Made by a program: the position numbers and the translations under genes. From Pelomyxa schiedti (taxonomy: Eukaryota > Evosea > Pelobiontida > Pelomyxidae): DNA of 61,934 bases. The notes beneath the pieces were generated by a model, which saw nothing but the letters and a program-made list of their open reading frames with translations, was not told where the DNA came from and did no database searches. This document shows, one piece after another, positions 46,172 to 59,073 of the stretch (within the stretch, counting starts at the first letter, position 1; every line of letters begins with the position of its first letter). The stretch lies in assembly GCA_020536535.1 (NCBI GenBank), contig JAHLWZ010000879.1:1-61934 (forward strand). The letters run 5' to 3'.

Positions 46172-48683
46172 ATGTCATCCACATCGTCCACCTCCAAGTC
46201 CAGCTCCGAATCCGATAACGAGGCCCACTACCGGCCCAGCAGCAAGCGCGTCCCGCACAGCAGCGACGAGCACCCCCACGGCCACCACAGCCACAAGCAC
46301 GCCTCGCAGGACGGAGGCCGCAGCACCAGCCACCACCACCACCGCGGCGCCTCGCCCACCAAGAAGCCCGCCGCCTCCGCCGCCCCAGCCCCGGCTGCCC
46401 CCGCGGCCCCGGCCGCCTCACGAAGCCGGGCTCGCAGCGCCAGCCGCAGCAGCAGCCGAAGCCCCAGCAGGAGCCACGAGAAATCTGACGAGAGCAAGAG
46501 CGAGACCGGGACTGAGGAGTCCTCAACTTCCTCCTCCTCTTCTTCGTCGAATTCCTCTTCCTCCTCCGACTCGTCTTCATCATCGTCTTCTGGGAAGGCC
46601 GCTGGATCTAAACACCACTCCAAGTCCAAGGGGGCTCACAGATCAAAGAGCCAGCCTCAGGCCGACGGCAAGAAACAACACCATCACAAGAAACACCACA
46701 AGGCCTCTCCAGAGAAGTACGTGAATGACACTAAGAAGCACACTCCCGAGGTCGACATCGAGCTTCAGGACGTCAAGCCCAAGTCTTCGGTGAAGACTTT
46801 GAATGTCGACGCTCCTGTGGCTTCTTCTTCTGTGGACTTGAGCCCGGCGGAACATTCTGAGCCTCCCAAGAAGAAGAAGGGGAACCCGTTGAAGCAGATG
46901 ACTGTGAGGCAATGGTTCTTGATCATAGAGCTGATTTTCCTGTCTGTGGCAGTCATGTTTGTGGAGCTGTGCTTGGTTCCTGCTCTGCCGGAAATCATGA
47001 AGCAGTTTTACGACGATGCTGACTGGGTGCCTTGGATTTTGTCCATTTACAATATTGTTGGTGCTGTTTGGACTCCAATTGCCGGTTCCCTTGCAGATAT
47101 GTTTGGCACAAAGTGGATCACAGTGGCCAGTCTTTGTGTTTACATGGTTGGACAAGTTATCTGCGCCTTGAGTTCAAGCAGCATTTTCGTGCTCATTGCT
47201 GGACGTGCTCTTCAGGGCTTTGGAATGGCTGTATGTCTAGACAACTTTTTTTTTATTCTCCTTACTGACTCGTGTTTAGATCTTTGTGCTGGCCCTAACC
47301 ATTGTCCGAACAGCTTTCCCTGACGAATTGGTCACACCCTTGATGGGAATTATCTCAAGTATGATGAGTGTTGGCATGAGTGTGGGAATTGTGGGTGGTG
47401 CCGCTGCACTGGAGTCAATCCAGTGGCACACTGTTTTTTGGATCACATTCCCTATCATCTTTGTTTTTACCACGGCCTTGGCTATTACCATACCCGGTGT
47501 GCCCAAATTTGTCTACTCTATGCCCTGCTTCAAGAAGTATTGGCCAGAGGAAAGTGAAACCTCATCCCCGGCTCCAAACGCAGATGTAGAAGCTGGCAAA
47601 CATGATGAACATGCCCAAACTGAAGCTAAGAAGGAAGGACCCTCAACATTGAAGGACAAGTTCTTCAAGATGGATTTGGTAGGCGCATTTTTGCTCGCTG
47701 CTGGTGTTATCATGATACTGATGAGTTTCACATTCAGGTTCGACATACTCTTCTTTCTTCTTTTCTTTGCTAATTCCCTCTACAGTAATACATGGGGATG
47801 GGAAGATGCCGGCACAATATGCCTGGTTATTATCGGTTTTGCGCTTCTTGTTGCTCTGGTGTTCTGGGAGCTTTGGGTTCCCCGCCCCATCATCCCTGTC
47901 AGGAGTCTGATGAACCGAGACCAACTGGTCCTCATTTTCATTTCCATCACATCTGGACTTGTACAATTCGCCCTCTTCCAGATGTTACCTTACCTGTACA
48001 TGGAGCCGTCAATGCCATTCCAGGTTTAATTCCTTCTACCACCAAAATCCCGCAAACTCACGTATTCTTTCCAGGTTGCAGCCGACGATATGCTTCAAGT
48101 CGGATTGTACTTGCTTCCATTTGGCGTTGCCATGATAGCAGCCATGCCCGGTGCCCTTGGATTCGGAATGACACTGGGCTACCCTGTGGCCAACGTGGTG
48201 TCAGCTGCCGTCTCTCTGCTTGGAGTAGGCCTGATGATCGAGTACCACGACACCTCTGCCCAGACCGTGATTCTCAACACCATCGCTGGTGTGGGCCTTG
48301 GAATGATGACCATCGCCATCATAAACATGATCACAGTCATCAGCAAGGCCTCCGAATTCGGCGCCATTTCCGGCGCCAACCTGTGCCTCAAGTTCGTCGG
48401 AGGTTCGCTGGGCCCAGTGCTGGTCACCATCTTCCTGAACAAGCACTCATATGTGATCAACTACTCTGTGCCTTTCAGTGACAGCAGCGATGGCGTGGAG
48501 ATTCGTTCATACACCGGATATTCGGAGCAGTCATTCCGAGACTCCTTCATATTCTTGACTGCTGTGGCCGGTGCCGCTTTGCTTGGGGCTTGTACTCTGT
48601 CAGGGATGTTCAAGTTCCTCACGGCAAAGGGCAGGAAGGAAATCAGAGACCTTGCGAAAATGAGCAGTGCTGGTGGTCATTGA
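46172..48683 (+). CDS. major facilitator superfamily transporter
   Basis: Four exons with clean junctions: 46172-47230, 47280-47737, 47786-48023, 48075-48683. The first about 240 residues are cytosolic, His/Ser/Lys-rich (HHHHRG, poly-Ser, KKHH), and GC-rich. The membrane part begins QWFLIIELIFLSVAVMFVEL and shows the drug/H+ antiporter pattern: DWVPWILSIYNIVGAVWTPI, GSLADMFGTKW (motif A), AGRALQGFGMA (motif B), GGAAALESIQWHTVFWITFP (motif C/D1 area), GAFLLAAGVIMILMSF. The layout of helices, with a central charged loop (about 47520-47660), suggests a DHA2-like protein with around 14 helices. Substrate unknown. The His-rich N-terminus might bind metal, by inference only. Confidence 0.88.
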
Positions 48684-48885
48684 GATACACCATGAAATCG
48701 GATCAGAGGTTCTGGACCAACATCAAGGTTCAGGCTCACATCAACACCAGGGTGGATGCTGTTCACTCTGATCAATTTTGTTTGTGAATAGACGAAAAAA
48801 GAGTTTGACTTTAGGAAAAAAGAAAACAATTTTTCCTTCACTTTCCAATTCTTTTCGTTTTATGGGCATGGGCACAAACGAGTGA

Positions 48886-51800
48886 TCAGTAGTAGCGGTT
48901 GTCTATGCTGCTCTTCATACCAATGATAGGATGGAGGAAGGCGTCGTCCTCTAGAAGTTGGGTTTGAGCCTGAAGCCTCTTTGTGATATGCCGGCCATCA
49001 GCAGGAGCCAACGGGGATATATCTGCCTTGGGTGGTTTTGTTTCAGATGTTGTTGAACTTGATGAGGTAGTCGAAGTTGGTTCTGCTACTGTTGTTGCTG
49101 GTTCTGGTTCCGGCTTGGGAGTAGGAGGTTCTGGTTTTTCTTCCGGTTCAGGTGCTGGCTGAGGTGTTGGTTCAGGAGGTGGTACCGGTTTGCTCGAGAA
49201 GAATGACCAGATGGAACCGAGACTACTGAAAGCGGCGGGTGTGGAATTGGACTTGGGGTTGGGCTTTGACCTCCTTTTTTTGTCAGCCTTGCTGCTGGTC
49301 TTGGTGGGTGGCTTTTCTGGGGGAGGACGGGGAGTTGGTGGGGGTGCGATGTAGACGAATACACATTTGTTGATCATGGCCGTGCTGACTGGTTCTGGGT
49401 TGACGAGATATGGAGGGTTGGGACGGTACAATCCAACCTTGTAATGTGATCTTGTCGCCTCTTCATGCATTCGTTCATGGGCTTTTTTGTCTAAGTCGGC
49501 CCACTGTTGTGCAGGTTTTCAGTATAAAATAAAAGGGAGTTATGGTATGCGAGAAGGAATTTGATTTGAACCTGACAGACAAGTGGCTTCTCGTACAGTG
49601 ATAATGCTTCCCTATGATGAGAACGAGACTCTTCACTGATAACAAACCTTGGAAAAGGTTAAAATTGAATGAATGTAACTAGCTAGGTACTTGTCAAGGA
49701 CACTGGACAGAGCGTTGGCTGTGGAGACAAACATTGGCCCACAGTTAGCAACGCTGAGTTTTCTTAGTTGAGTACAGGTGGCATCAAATGTAAACTTATC
49801 AATAGCATATGGCTCAAAAAGCTTTTTGTTTGAAATGAAACCGTAAGTAAAAATTTGTGGGGATTGTACTAACATCCCAAACTGCGTATCCCTCCTTTCG
49901 CCATAGAAAGTAGCCTCTCTTTTTCCTTTCTGCGGGAGCAGCAGCAGGGTCTAACTCCTTCTCGTGCCGAACTCTAGAAATTTATTGTTTTTGGCCGGGA
50001 TGGATTGTCTGAAATGGGATGATATACCTCGTAACAGATTCCTTAATATGTTCAAATCCTAGCAGTGAAATCCCTGTGCATCCGTCTAGATACAAAACCT
50101 TAAGGACAGGAGCGGCTCTAATAATTGCAGCCACATTTTCTCCATTGATTGCTGAACAGTTGAGGAGGCGGCATTTGCGCAAGCGTGGAAGTTTGCATGT
50201 AAGTGGTGCCGCAGAGGAATCGGTACATTCAGCAGTGACTTCTGGGGTTAAAGAGGGTTTCGATGCAAGTGTAAAGTCCTCAATTGAACTCGACACTGAG
50301 CTTAACATCGCCATGCAGAGATTAGGAATGATTTGCGGGGAAAGTGAGGTCACATCAAGGAATAACGTGGAAAGGGCGGGACAAGTGTGGAGTGATGAAA
50401 ACAGTATGCCATCCACTGGGGGAGCCAAACAGGATTCTGATAGTTTAAGAGAAAGGCAGAAAAGTTGGGGTAGCTGTGGGAGAGTTGAGAAAATCTGCGG
50501 GAATGGGGTTGAAGAAGAAGATGTGGATAACAGAGACAGTTTACTAAGAGACGTTGATGGAGAGAAGTGAAGGAAAGGAATTTTCAGTGATGTAATGTTC
50601 TTCGGCAAGGAAAAAGAAGCAAATTCAGCAGGAATGAGACTGTAGCCCCACTAAGTGTAATTTTTAGTCCCCACAAGATGCAATAAAGAAGTACATCAAA
50701 ATGCTTTAACAACTGGAAGTCATTGATGATATGTATAAAAGTCGGGAAAGTAAGAGGGGTATCGGCAATGCTTTGGTACAATATTAAAAAAGGAAAGAAA
50801 AAATCTTTTGTCATACAATAGGGTTTCAAGTGTCTTCGCGGAGGTTTGCAGGCATTCGACTATATTTTCCTCCCTTATCTTTTTGCATCCAGCAAGATCC
50901 TAAAACCATCTCCGTTAGAGGAACGGAATCATTGTAGAGTAAATGGAATGTACCAATTCAACCAGGCCAGCGTGCCCAACGACCAGAGTTTCCAAGTTAA
51001 AACAGTTGCGAAGGGAAAGGTACTGCAATGCGGTAGATGTTATTTTGACATTGATAAGTCCTTGAGCATTTTGAAGAGATAAAGCTGGAAAGCTTGTATC
51101 GAAAATAACAGTCTGGAGTGCTGAAGTCCAGTCGTCTGGCCAAATTTTAAGTGCAAGTCCCCACTTAATTCTCTTTTCCTCTTTGGCAGCTCTGGTTCCT
51201 TCATACACACTTTGCAGCCAGGGCCTTTGTTCAGGAGCAAATTTATGCCCAAGTACACTGTCATGAATCTTAAAATCCAACATAGAATTACACTGTAGGA
51301 TTAGGGAGCTCAGATCTGCTGGGATCTTAACGTGAGGTCCTATATTAAGGGACCGGAGTTCTGGCATGCAGACTCTGTTAGGGAGTATGTTGGAGCCCGT
51401 ACAAAGATGAAGGTGCTTCACATGGGGTAAAGTGAACAGACCATTGAACAAATTTTCGTCTAGCATGGTTTCTGCTGTTGGCGTTTTGGTTGTTGTGTTG
51501 TCATCTGGAGTCTCTTCGTTTTCATCTGTTGCTTTAGTTTCTTCTTGTGGAGTCTTTCGACAGCACCATATTGTGACAGCTTCAAGAGAAGGTTGGTTAA
51601 GCAAATTATCCACTTGACAAAGGCCTTTGCATTCGAGGGCATAAAGTTCCATTAAAGCGCCATTGTTTGGTAAAATGACACTTGTGAGGTCTATTAAGTT
51701 TCTCAACTTCAGTGATGCGAGCTTGGGTAAGCTCGTGAGATCAATCTGAGGCCCGCAACCAGGTCCGGCCAGCTCTAGAGTGGTGAGCTGAGTGCATATT

Positions 51801-53295
51801 GTGGTGAACAGCCGCATGTCAGAATAAGCCTCTGTACATTGTAGTATGGACAAACAAGTCAAAGTGTTCTGGGAGCCCCTTGCCATTGCCTCCGCCAAGT
51901 TGGCTTGTACTCTGTACTTGACGTTACTTTTTTTTCCCCAGTTTAAGACAGTGCATACTCTTTGGATATCTTGCTTTGATTTTTCAGAACTAGTTTCTCC
52001 AAGACTCTGAAGAAAGTGAGAATTGGGTTGAATAGAAACTGGTCATACAGAGAACCACTTGGAGGAGGAACTACCCCATCAAGAATTGTACTATCAAGAA
52101 CAATTTCTCTCAAGTTGGTACGCTCGGCAAGGTTGAGAGTAAAGTGTGCATAGTTACCTGAGACTCGGGTGAGGAAAAAGGGAACGAAGGGTGGTAGTTA
52201 CCATGACTAAGCTCCACGCAACGAACAGTTGGAGATGAAATAGCGAGAGTGGTTGGGGTGTAATGGCATGATGAGTCCAGTCTTATTGTAGTAAATCTAG
52301 TGCACACAGTTTGGACCCTTTCTAGAACATCAAGTATTCCTTTCCAATCGGTTCGGACGTGAACAGATTCCAGAGAGGGAGCAAAGGATGTCAATAAATT
52401 TTCCAGAACTGGGGGAGTCCATTTACTGTATGAGGTTCTGCGCAACGCATTAATTCATCTCAATTCTGGTTTTGTGGGAGAACACTACACTATGGAGATA
52501 TCTTTTACAGCAGGTAGAGGAACGGAAGCAGTTTCCACAGTAAGAATTGTCTTTGATGACAAGCAACGTAATCTGGGACACCCAGCTAGTAGCACCTACT
52601 TTCCTGATCAGCAACGAAAGGAAGGTATACGGCTTTCATTTACCCTCACGCCGGCCTCTACATATTCTGGCTGTCCGTAGTAGTCCACACCCTCTGCATA
52701 CTTTGCAGCCGAAATATGAAAGACTTCGAGGTTTGGACAAATTAGTTCCAAGGGTCGCATTGCCTACTGCAGGTGAACCCAAAATTGAGGAGAGAAGGAA
52801 CGAACTTTGCGGGAATCGTCACATTCCACTGTACATTCGGTCACACGAAAGTGAATGAGAGACTTGGCTTCAAATCTCCTTGGAAGAGTGACCGTATTGA
52901 GAACAAGTGTGGTCAAAAAAGGGAATTCTTCCACCAGCGGAAGAATGTTAATAGCCTTCCTGGAGGACACATGCCTCACAGTAGATGAAGATAGCCCCAA
53001 GGAAGATAAATCTCCAAGGAATCCCGATGGGAAGTGCACAACAGAGTACTCGCTGCGCTACAATAACAAAAAATTAAAACACCAAACAGAAGCCAAAAAA
53101 AAAAAAAAAAAAAAGCAATTTCAATTGGCATACCGAAGATACAGATGACAAGTCATTGAGAACAAAGCACTTGAGGTAAGGCTCACAGAGTGATCTCATC
53201 ACCCTGTTGGTAAGGGCCAAGTGCAGCACATCAAAACTACTCAGGTACCTCAACAAGTACCTCGACACCTCCCTTTGCTTCAACAACGGCTCCAT
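48886..53295 (-). CDS. F-box/LRR protein with proline-rich tail
   Basis: ATG 53295 starts EPLLKQREVSRYLLRYLSSF, an F-box-like helix (LLRYLSSFDVLHLALTNRVM). Leucine-rich repeats follow over several exons: FLTTLVLNTVTLP, LTTLELAGPGCGPQIDLTSL, LASLKLRNLIDLTSVILPNN, LEAVTIWCC, ELRSLNIGPHVKIPADLSSL, LQYLSLRNCFNLETLVVGHA, LRKCRLLNCSAINGENVAAI, LKVLYLDGCTGISLLGFEHI. Phase-consistent introns connect these to YFLWRKEGYAVWD, TCTQLRKLSVANCG, HEEATRSHYKVGLYRPNPPY and a Pro/Glu/Lys-rich tail with stop at 48886. The intron at about 49645-49698 makes VLDN-EESRSHHREALSLYE in frame. F-box/LRR proteins usually recruit substrates to SCF ubiquitin ligases. The link of the last three exons to the LRR part rests on splice phase and is somewhat less certain. 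Confidence 0.7.
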
Positions 53296-53483
53296 TTCGT
53301 CCCACTCTTCTGCCTGCGTTCGTTCAACGGGTTTTTCTTTTCTTTCTGTTCTTCAACTGGCTTCCGCGACCATCAACGGCGTTTTGGGTCGGTTTGTTTG
53401 TAACAAAGCCCCTGGGACACAAAAAACAGGAACAGGAAAGAAAGTGTGATGAAGAAAATTCTGCTATTAGAACGAATTCACGC

Positions 53484-55071
53484 CTACAAGCGGAGTGTGT
53501 ACTCCTTCTGGAGACACTTGATGCCCTTCTCATCGTACTCGGACTTGAGCACCCAGAATTCGGGCTTGTCCTTCATGATGTCTGCAAGCACGGCACCTCC
53601 GAGGAACACCATCTGCGGAAAGGGTTAGAACAGGAAGAAACAAATGAAGAAAGGTGATACGTGTTTGCGGCGAGGTGGGTCCTCTATGCGGCACTTGAAG
53701 CGAGCAAGGTTAGCTCTGTTCCCATTCAGAACGTGCTTGAGGTAAAGCTCCCTCACTTCTTTCTCAAGCCTTGAAGGAAGTCCGGGGAACATTGTTGTTC
53801 CACCACTAGGGAATCGTGAGTCGAAGACGAAAAAAAGAATGTGGAAGACCTGAGCACAATGTGGCTGTAGAAAGCGGCACGTGTGTCTCGGTCGGCTTTG
53901 TTGATGGAATCGAAGAGCTGTTCGGCAAGCCCGGGTACATCCTTGCCAATCATGTGGGGCTGGAACAGAATCTCGGGAGCCATGTACCTCTCCTGGCCAA
54001 CCTTGATGATTCGGCCATCGGGAAGAGCGAATGTGTCTACGAGAACAGTAGTCTCAGTAGCCAGCTGCTCTTCGATGTGGAGGTCATAACCACAATAGCA
54101 GAGTTTTTCCTTTATTTGTCGAACTGGAAAGGATGTAAGAAGCAGTAAGACTTCAAATGTCACAGACCTGTCTCAAAGTCGGCGGTGCTGTTGAAAGCAT
54201 AGCCTCGAAGCAAAAGCAACTTAATGAGATGCTTTGTGACATCACTGCCAGCCACATCAAGACGTCGGACAAGATGCTTCAACAGGAAGCCCTCGTACAC
54301 AGGGATAATGTGGGTTACACCATCACCACTGTCCACGACAACACCAGTGAGCAGACCTTGAGCGTACAATACAAGTACGGCCTGAGAAAAAATTAAGAAG
54401 AGGAATGACCTAGGGGAACACAAACCTGAACAGCAACGTAGACTCCATCAAAACCGTAAGTTTCGAACATTGTCTGGACCATCTTCTCTCTGAAGGGTTG
54501 TGTGAGGCACATAAGACACCAAAGTTGACACACTTGTTTGGAAGAGGGTTCATGGCAGCTTCGGTCAACAGAATTTTGCACTCGTGAGGATTGACGTGCA
54601 ACTTCTCGGTGAATGTGTAGTCCCAGACGTGGCACATATCTTCCCAGTTCTTGACAATACCGTTATCCAGTGGATAAGTGATCTGAAGGTTGGCGCGGAG
54701 CTCAGCTGCAGCATCTCCCACCATGATCTCCTTCAACTCGTGATCTCTAAGAATGTTGAGCACGAAAACTGGTAACATACAAGACCTACCCAATTCGCTC
54801 ATCAGATCGAATAATGGGCCTGCCAACCATGGACGGGAACTTCAACTCGGTTAGAAATACGATTTTAAACGAGCACGGGACTCACAATTGTAGCAGGGAA
54901 GTTAGCACCCGCAAATCCAGCCTTCAAGAACCCTGTAAAACCGCGTCAGAAAAAAAAAACTACGCCAATAAGCGTCGCCCCACGAAATAAGTTGTTTGTT
55001 AATACAGTACCAGTTCCGTTATCAACAACGATCGTCCTCCTCCTTGCCTCCTGTACTTCGTTGGCTGCCAT
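53484..55071 (-). CDS. ARP2: actin-related protein 2 (Arp2)
   Basis: ATG 55071 gives [20 protein letters not shown]; splicing leads to [186 protein letters not shown] and the C-terminus [17 protein letters not shown] to a TAG at 53484. The DSGDGVT nucleotide-binding loop is intact. Arp2 with Arp3 and the ARPC subunits nucleates branched actin filaments. Identity as Arp2 rather than actin rests on KEKLCY-GY, the YEGF loop and the [10 protein letters not shown] wording. About six short introns. Confidence 0.92.
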
Positions 55072-55191
55072 TGCCGCAGATCTTGTTTTTTTTTTTTTTT
55101 TACTTTGTTTGGTCGCCGTTGGATCTTCTTCGAACCGGTGCACCGTTTCGGCAGTTGCATGTTCCTTAATCTTTCTAAGCTATTGTTCTAA

Positions 55192-56029
55192 TATGAGGAT
55201 GATACGGGGGAAACAGCTCAGTACTCAGAGAGCAAGTTCCAAGAATCATCGGGAAACTTCAGAAAGATTGTAACTGATAGTGTTATATCCCTCAAGAGCT
55301 GTGGCAAATGACGAGACCGTAGGTGCTGCGGGAGGGACTTGTGGGATCACAATGCCATCTCTGTTCGACGCCCAGCCACCCATAATTGACACCACAGAGG
55401 ACTCACTGCCATAACGCTTGGGGCCAGAGTCCCAAGAGGCGTCGGGTTTGGTCTCCCAGTACGATTATAAGCTTATTCCACCAACGCTCTGTACAGTTAT
55501 ATATAAAGCAAGAAAAGTTTCACTGTGATATCCTTTTAGACTACTACTGTTGAGCGCAGCCCGTTGGTGACTGCTACTGCGCAGCAACACCCTGCCAACC
55601 TGACAGCAATGTGGAATTCGCCGGGAGCTTGAACTCAAGTCGTCTCCGTTGTGACTGCAGTGCACCCACAGTCCCAATCCGCAAGAAGAGAACTGCCGGC
55701 AGCCACCCAGCACCGCAATTTGGTTCTGTTGAAAAAAGCTCTGCTTGCTGTCAGAGAGGCTTCTCTGGAGATGAGCGATGTCCAAATGAGGAAGTTTCAG
55801 AATTACTAGCTAGTAATTTCTTAGACTGTGCTAATGAGTTGCTGGACTGCAGGGGCACTGGTGAGGAAGCTGACGAGAAAGAATAGGAGGTGCACCACCT
55901 TATCCACCCATTAAACTGAAGCAGAAACTCAATGAGAATCTTTCTGCCCAAACTTTTGATTTTTCCATGATGCTAGATACAGTGACTTTTGAGAAGCAAG
56001 TGTTTTATGGCCAATGGTTGGGAGAATGA
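55192..56029 (+). CDS. uncharacterised small spliced gene
   Basis: Plus-strand segments look coding: TAQYSESKFQESSGNFRKIV near 55200, a helical HRNLVLLKKALLAVREASLE at about 55700-55790, LASNFLDCANELLDCRGTGE, and a last exon GAPPYPPIKLKQKLNENLSA ... VFYGQWLGE with TGA 56027-56029. A TGA around 55627 and other stops imply introns whose junctions I could not fix. The minus strand of 55245-55440 is also open (a Gly/Ser/Pro-rich frame), so strand is not certain for the first part. The gene would be divergent from Arp2, whose ATG is 120 bp away. Family not recognised. Confidence 0.4.
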
Positions 56030-56090
56030 ACGCAGCACAGCCAGCACCTCAGTGGGTGGTGTGAGGTGACACTTTTTTTGTGTGTGTTGC

Positions 56091-56711
56091 TCATATGCCC
56101 CTCTTGCGTTTGACCTTGACTATCCTCCAGGTAGTTTCGCCACTTGCGAGGCTTGCATTGAACAGAGGAAGCCCGCGGCCGGCCTTGTGCCCCAGGCCCA
56201 TGGACAGTGCGCCGTCCTCGACCTTGTGCTGCCTCGCGAAGAGGTCCTCGAGAAGCCGCCGCGGGGCCACGAATTCCACGACCGTCGTGGGGTTGGTGTC
56301 CACGTGCTTCTTGCCGTTGAGGTATTTCTCGGCGTAGTCGCGCCCCACGGAGCCTTGTATGATCGCCTGGTACGGCTGCGTATTTGGAAGCTGGTTGTTG
56401 TTCACGAGGTACAGCACTTCTTCATCCTTGTTTTATTATGCTTTGTTACTTAAGCAACACAACGACATTGGGTTACTGGCGAAAAACGAGGCGGAAAGGC
56501 GTGTAAAAAAAAATGCAAGTGGGACTCACACCCATTGGACGATAGGCGGTGTCGTGGGTCGGGGGAACGGGAACGTAGCGAGGGTCGGCGTCAAGCCAGA
56601 CCGACGACGCGCCGGGGTGCGAGGTGTCTACGAGGTGGCCCGACGACACCAGGAGTCGCTCGTGAGGAAGCAGCAACTTGCTCTGCCCGGTCACTTTCTT
56701 TGCACTCGTTT
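56091..56711 (-). CDS. uncharacterised gene, 5' end missing next to repeat element
   Basis: Two exons are visible on the minus strand. The upstream one (about 56711-56527) starts right after an AACAG acceptor, TSAKKVTGQSKLLLPHERLL, and ends RPMG before GTGTGAGTC. The second (about 56412-56091) reads YLVNNNQLPNTQPYQAIIQG, then AEKYLNGKKHVDTNPTTVVE, GALSMGLGHKAGRGLPLFN and RIVKVKRKRGI with stop at 56091. No start codon lies between the acceptor and the terminus of the element at 56737, so the 5' exon must lie beyond it or be lost. The GLGHKAGRGLPLFN pattern occurs in widespread hypothetical proteins; I assign no function. Confidence 0.5.
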
Positions 56712-56736
56712 CTGTTGGCCAATAAAAAATTAACTT

Positions 56737-56746
56737 ACACCGGTGT
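56737..56746. repeat. terminal 10-bp palindrome (left)
   Basis: ACACCGGTGT, self-complementary, at the left edge of copy A. It may be a target-site duplication or the extreme terminus. Confidence 0.7.
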
Positions 56747-58077
56747 GCAAATGTGATGAGAATGAGGCCTTCATTTCGTCAGGCATGAAGCCCCAAATTT
56801 TGAAAAACCACGGACAAAAAACTGGAGCTGGCAGGAGTTTTTACACTTGGGAGGGGTTGTTTGTTTGCGGTTGGTATTGGGGGAGGAAAAAGGAAAAAAA
56901 CAAAAAAACAAAAAAATCGATGGTTTGGGTTCACTATGCCGGTGTTTCATGTGCTTGAGATGTATGCACTCCACTTATTGCCAGTTTTCCTCTTCATCTC
57001 ATACTTCACAGTTTTGGCCTTTCAATTCCAAGAGGGCTCCGCTGTCGGTATGGCTTCTTCCTTTCTTGTTTATTAATTTAATTTGATTTAGACACCTGAG
57101 TCCGTACTTTCTTATATTTCAGATAAGTAATTATTTAAGTTTGTTTTATTTCGTTTTCGTTCAGTTTTGTTTTTGTTCTTGTTCTCACATCAATACAGTC
57201 ATTGAAGATACTGATGCGGAGACGTGGGTACAGTTGTAGGTTTCCATTTATCTTCTCTGTTTTTATTTTTCGAGTTCTCACATTTTATAACCAGGTGGTA
57301 TTTTAGAGATTCGTTGAGAGGCAGACAGGAACAGGGAGGCAAAAGCAGGCGCACACCCAGAAGAATGTGCGTGCAGCTCCATTCCTCCGGTATTCCTCTT
57401 CTTTTAGTCCCCAATATACTCACCTCCAATCTCTAGGTACTTTCCTGTATTCAACCTACATGCAGTGAGAGTGCCGACATTGGGGCCCTTTTGACTTCCA
57501 GCAGCTCAGCCACTGGTATGTTTCTTATTTCTTATTTTTCTCATTTCACCTTGTACAGTAGGTGCTGGACTTGCCATGGTACATCCCCTCTCCCTTTCCA
57601 TCCTCACCCCACTCAAACATGATAGAATAAGTAGCCCAGACTGACGGAATGATGTGCTGCTCTGCTCCGCTTTTCGTCAGGTTTGCACCCGCATTGTCTC
57701 CCCAGTATTTCCTCACTTCCAATCCCAGGCTTTTTTTTTTTCTTGTTCCCACACTCAACTTGTGCTGAAATGGGTATTCTGCATTTCCGGTGGGTATGTG
57801 ACTCCTTCTTTTTTATTTGCTCCGGTCTCACAGATAATATTTTTTAGGTGGCAACTTACTGGTTTTGGAGCAGAGACCTATCACCAATGTACATCCCCTC
57901 TCCCTTTTATCATACCCCCACTCAACAGGTACCAGGGATTTAAGAAGGACTGACGAATTGAGTGCCTGGGGCTTCCACCTTCCACCTCCCCCTCTCTTGC
58001 CACTCCAATACTACACACTATCTCACATCTGTGCTCCAACACGCCAGAGTCCACTTCTCCCCCCTAATGTGCCCAGG

Positions 58078-58102
58078 CCTGAAGTCAAAAATCGACTTCA
58101 GG
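58078..58102. repeat. hairpin in copy A
   Basis: CCTGAAGTC and GACTTCAGG arms around a 7-nt loop, followed by an A/T run. Same position within the element as the hairpin of copy B. Confidence 0.65.
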
Positions 58103-59073
58103 GAAAAAAAATTTTTTTTCCATGATTAAAGCGCTGGGATCCAAATTGGCTCGTGCTCCAAATTGTAATAGTTTTTTCCTCACCGAGAGTCTGCTTTGGA
58201 ATCACAGTGGTGGAGAGCAGGCTTGGACTGTGAGTGTCAGTGGAGGTCCGGCCTAGTGAGGTAACTATTATTGCTGAGTGGGGTTGGGGTGATTATAAAA
58301 AGGAGCCTGTACCTTGGTGGCATCCTCTCATCTCAGCCAGAAATTCCACAACCTAAATAAAGTATTTGAGACTGAAGAAAGAAAAAAAGAAGCAACACAT
58401 ACCAGTGCCGTAAATGCAGAAAGGATGTGGTGTATGCAATGCTGTGGAGACCCTGTGATGTTCTGGTATACACAGGCAGTCTGCCTATCTGGGGTACCTA
58501 TTCTGCCTGAGTGGTGTGATGATGGCGAAGGGATGGAGCATTTACCTCAGCTGGGCCGGCAAGTCCATCACCTAGTAACTGGGAAAAAGAAGAAATAGAT
58601 ACCAGGCCAGCTGGAAATCAAAAGGCCCCAATGCTGCCACTCATGTTCTATGGATTAGGTTGCCTAAAGAGAAGATGAGGGCATGGAGTAACAAGTCATT
58701 GGATAACTTGCTTGATTGCCGGCTCTGCTCCTTGTTCTCTGTCTGCAACATCCACAAAAAGAGCTCTGTTTTAAGGTGGGAACCTTGCATTGGGGAAAAA
58801 AAAAAGAAAAATCATGCCTGAGATAACAAGCACAATCTACAAACACCTCGAGTACTTGGAGCGACACCCATACACATGACACGATGTGACGCCAGCATGG
58901 TTTCACCAACACACGTTTTTTTTTTGTTGTTCTTTTTTCTCTCCCCCAAGTTCCAACCGCAAAATCACGAACCCTGCCAAGCGTAAAGAGCCCTTCAAAC
59001 TCCAATTTTTTGATGGTGGTATCTTCAAAAATCGCCTCCTCAACCTGTGATTTCTTCTGCTCCATTCTCCGTT

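Noticed and set aside
46107..46629. Two long minus-strand ORFs (158 and 133 codons)
   Set aside because: Shadows of the GC-rich His/Ser-rich N-terminus of the MFS transporter; Arg/Gly/Trp and Asp/Glu runs are reverse complements of Ser/His/Pro codons.
50019..50570. 183-codon plus-strand ORF
   Set aside because: Lies antisense to a clear LRR exon (50608-49982, minus) and has no features of its own.
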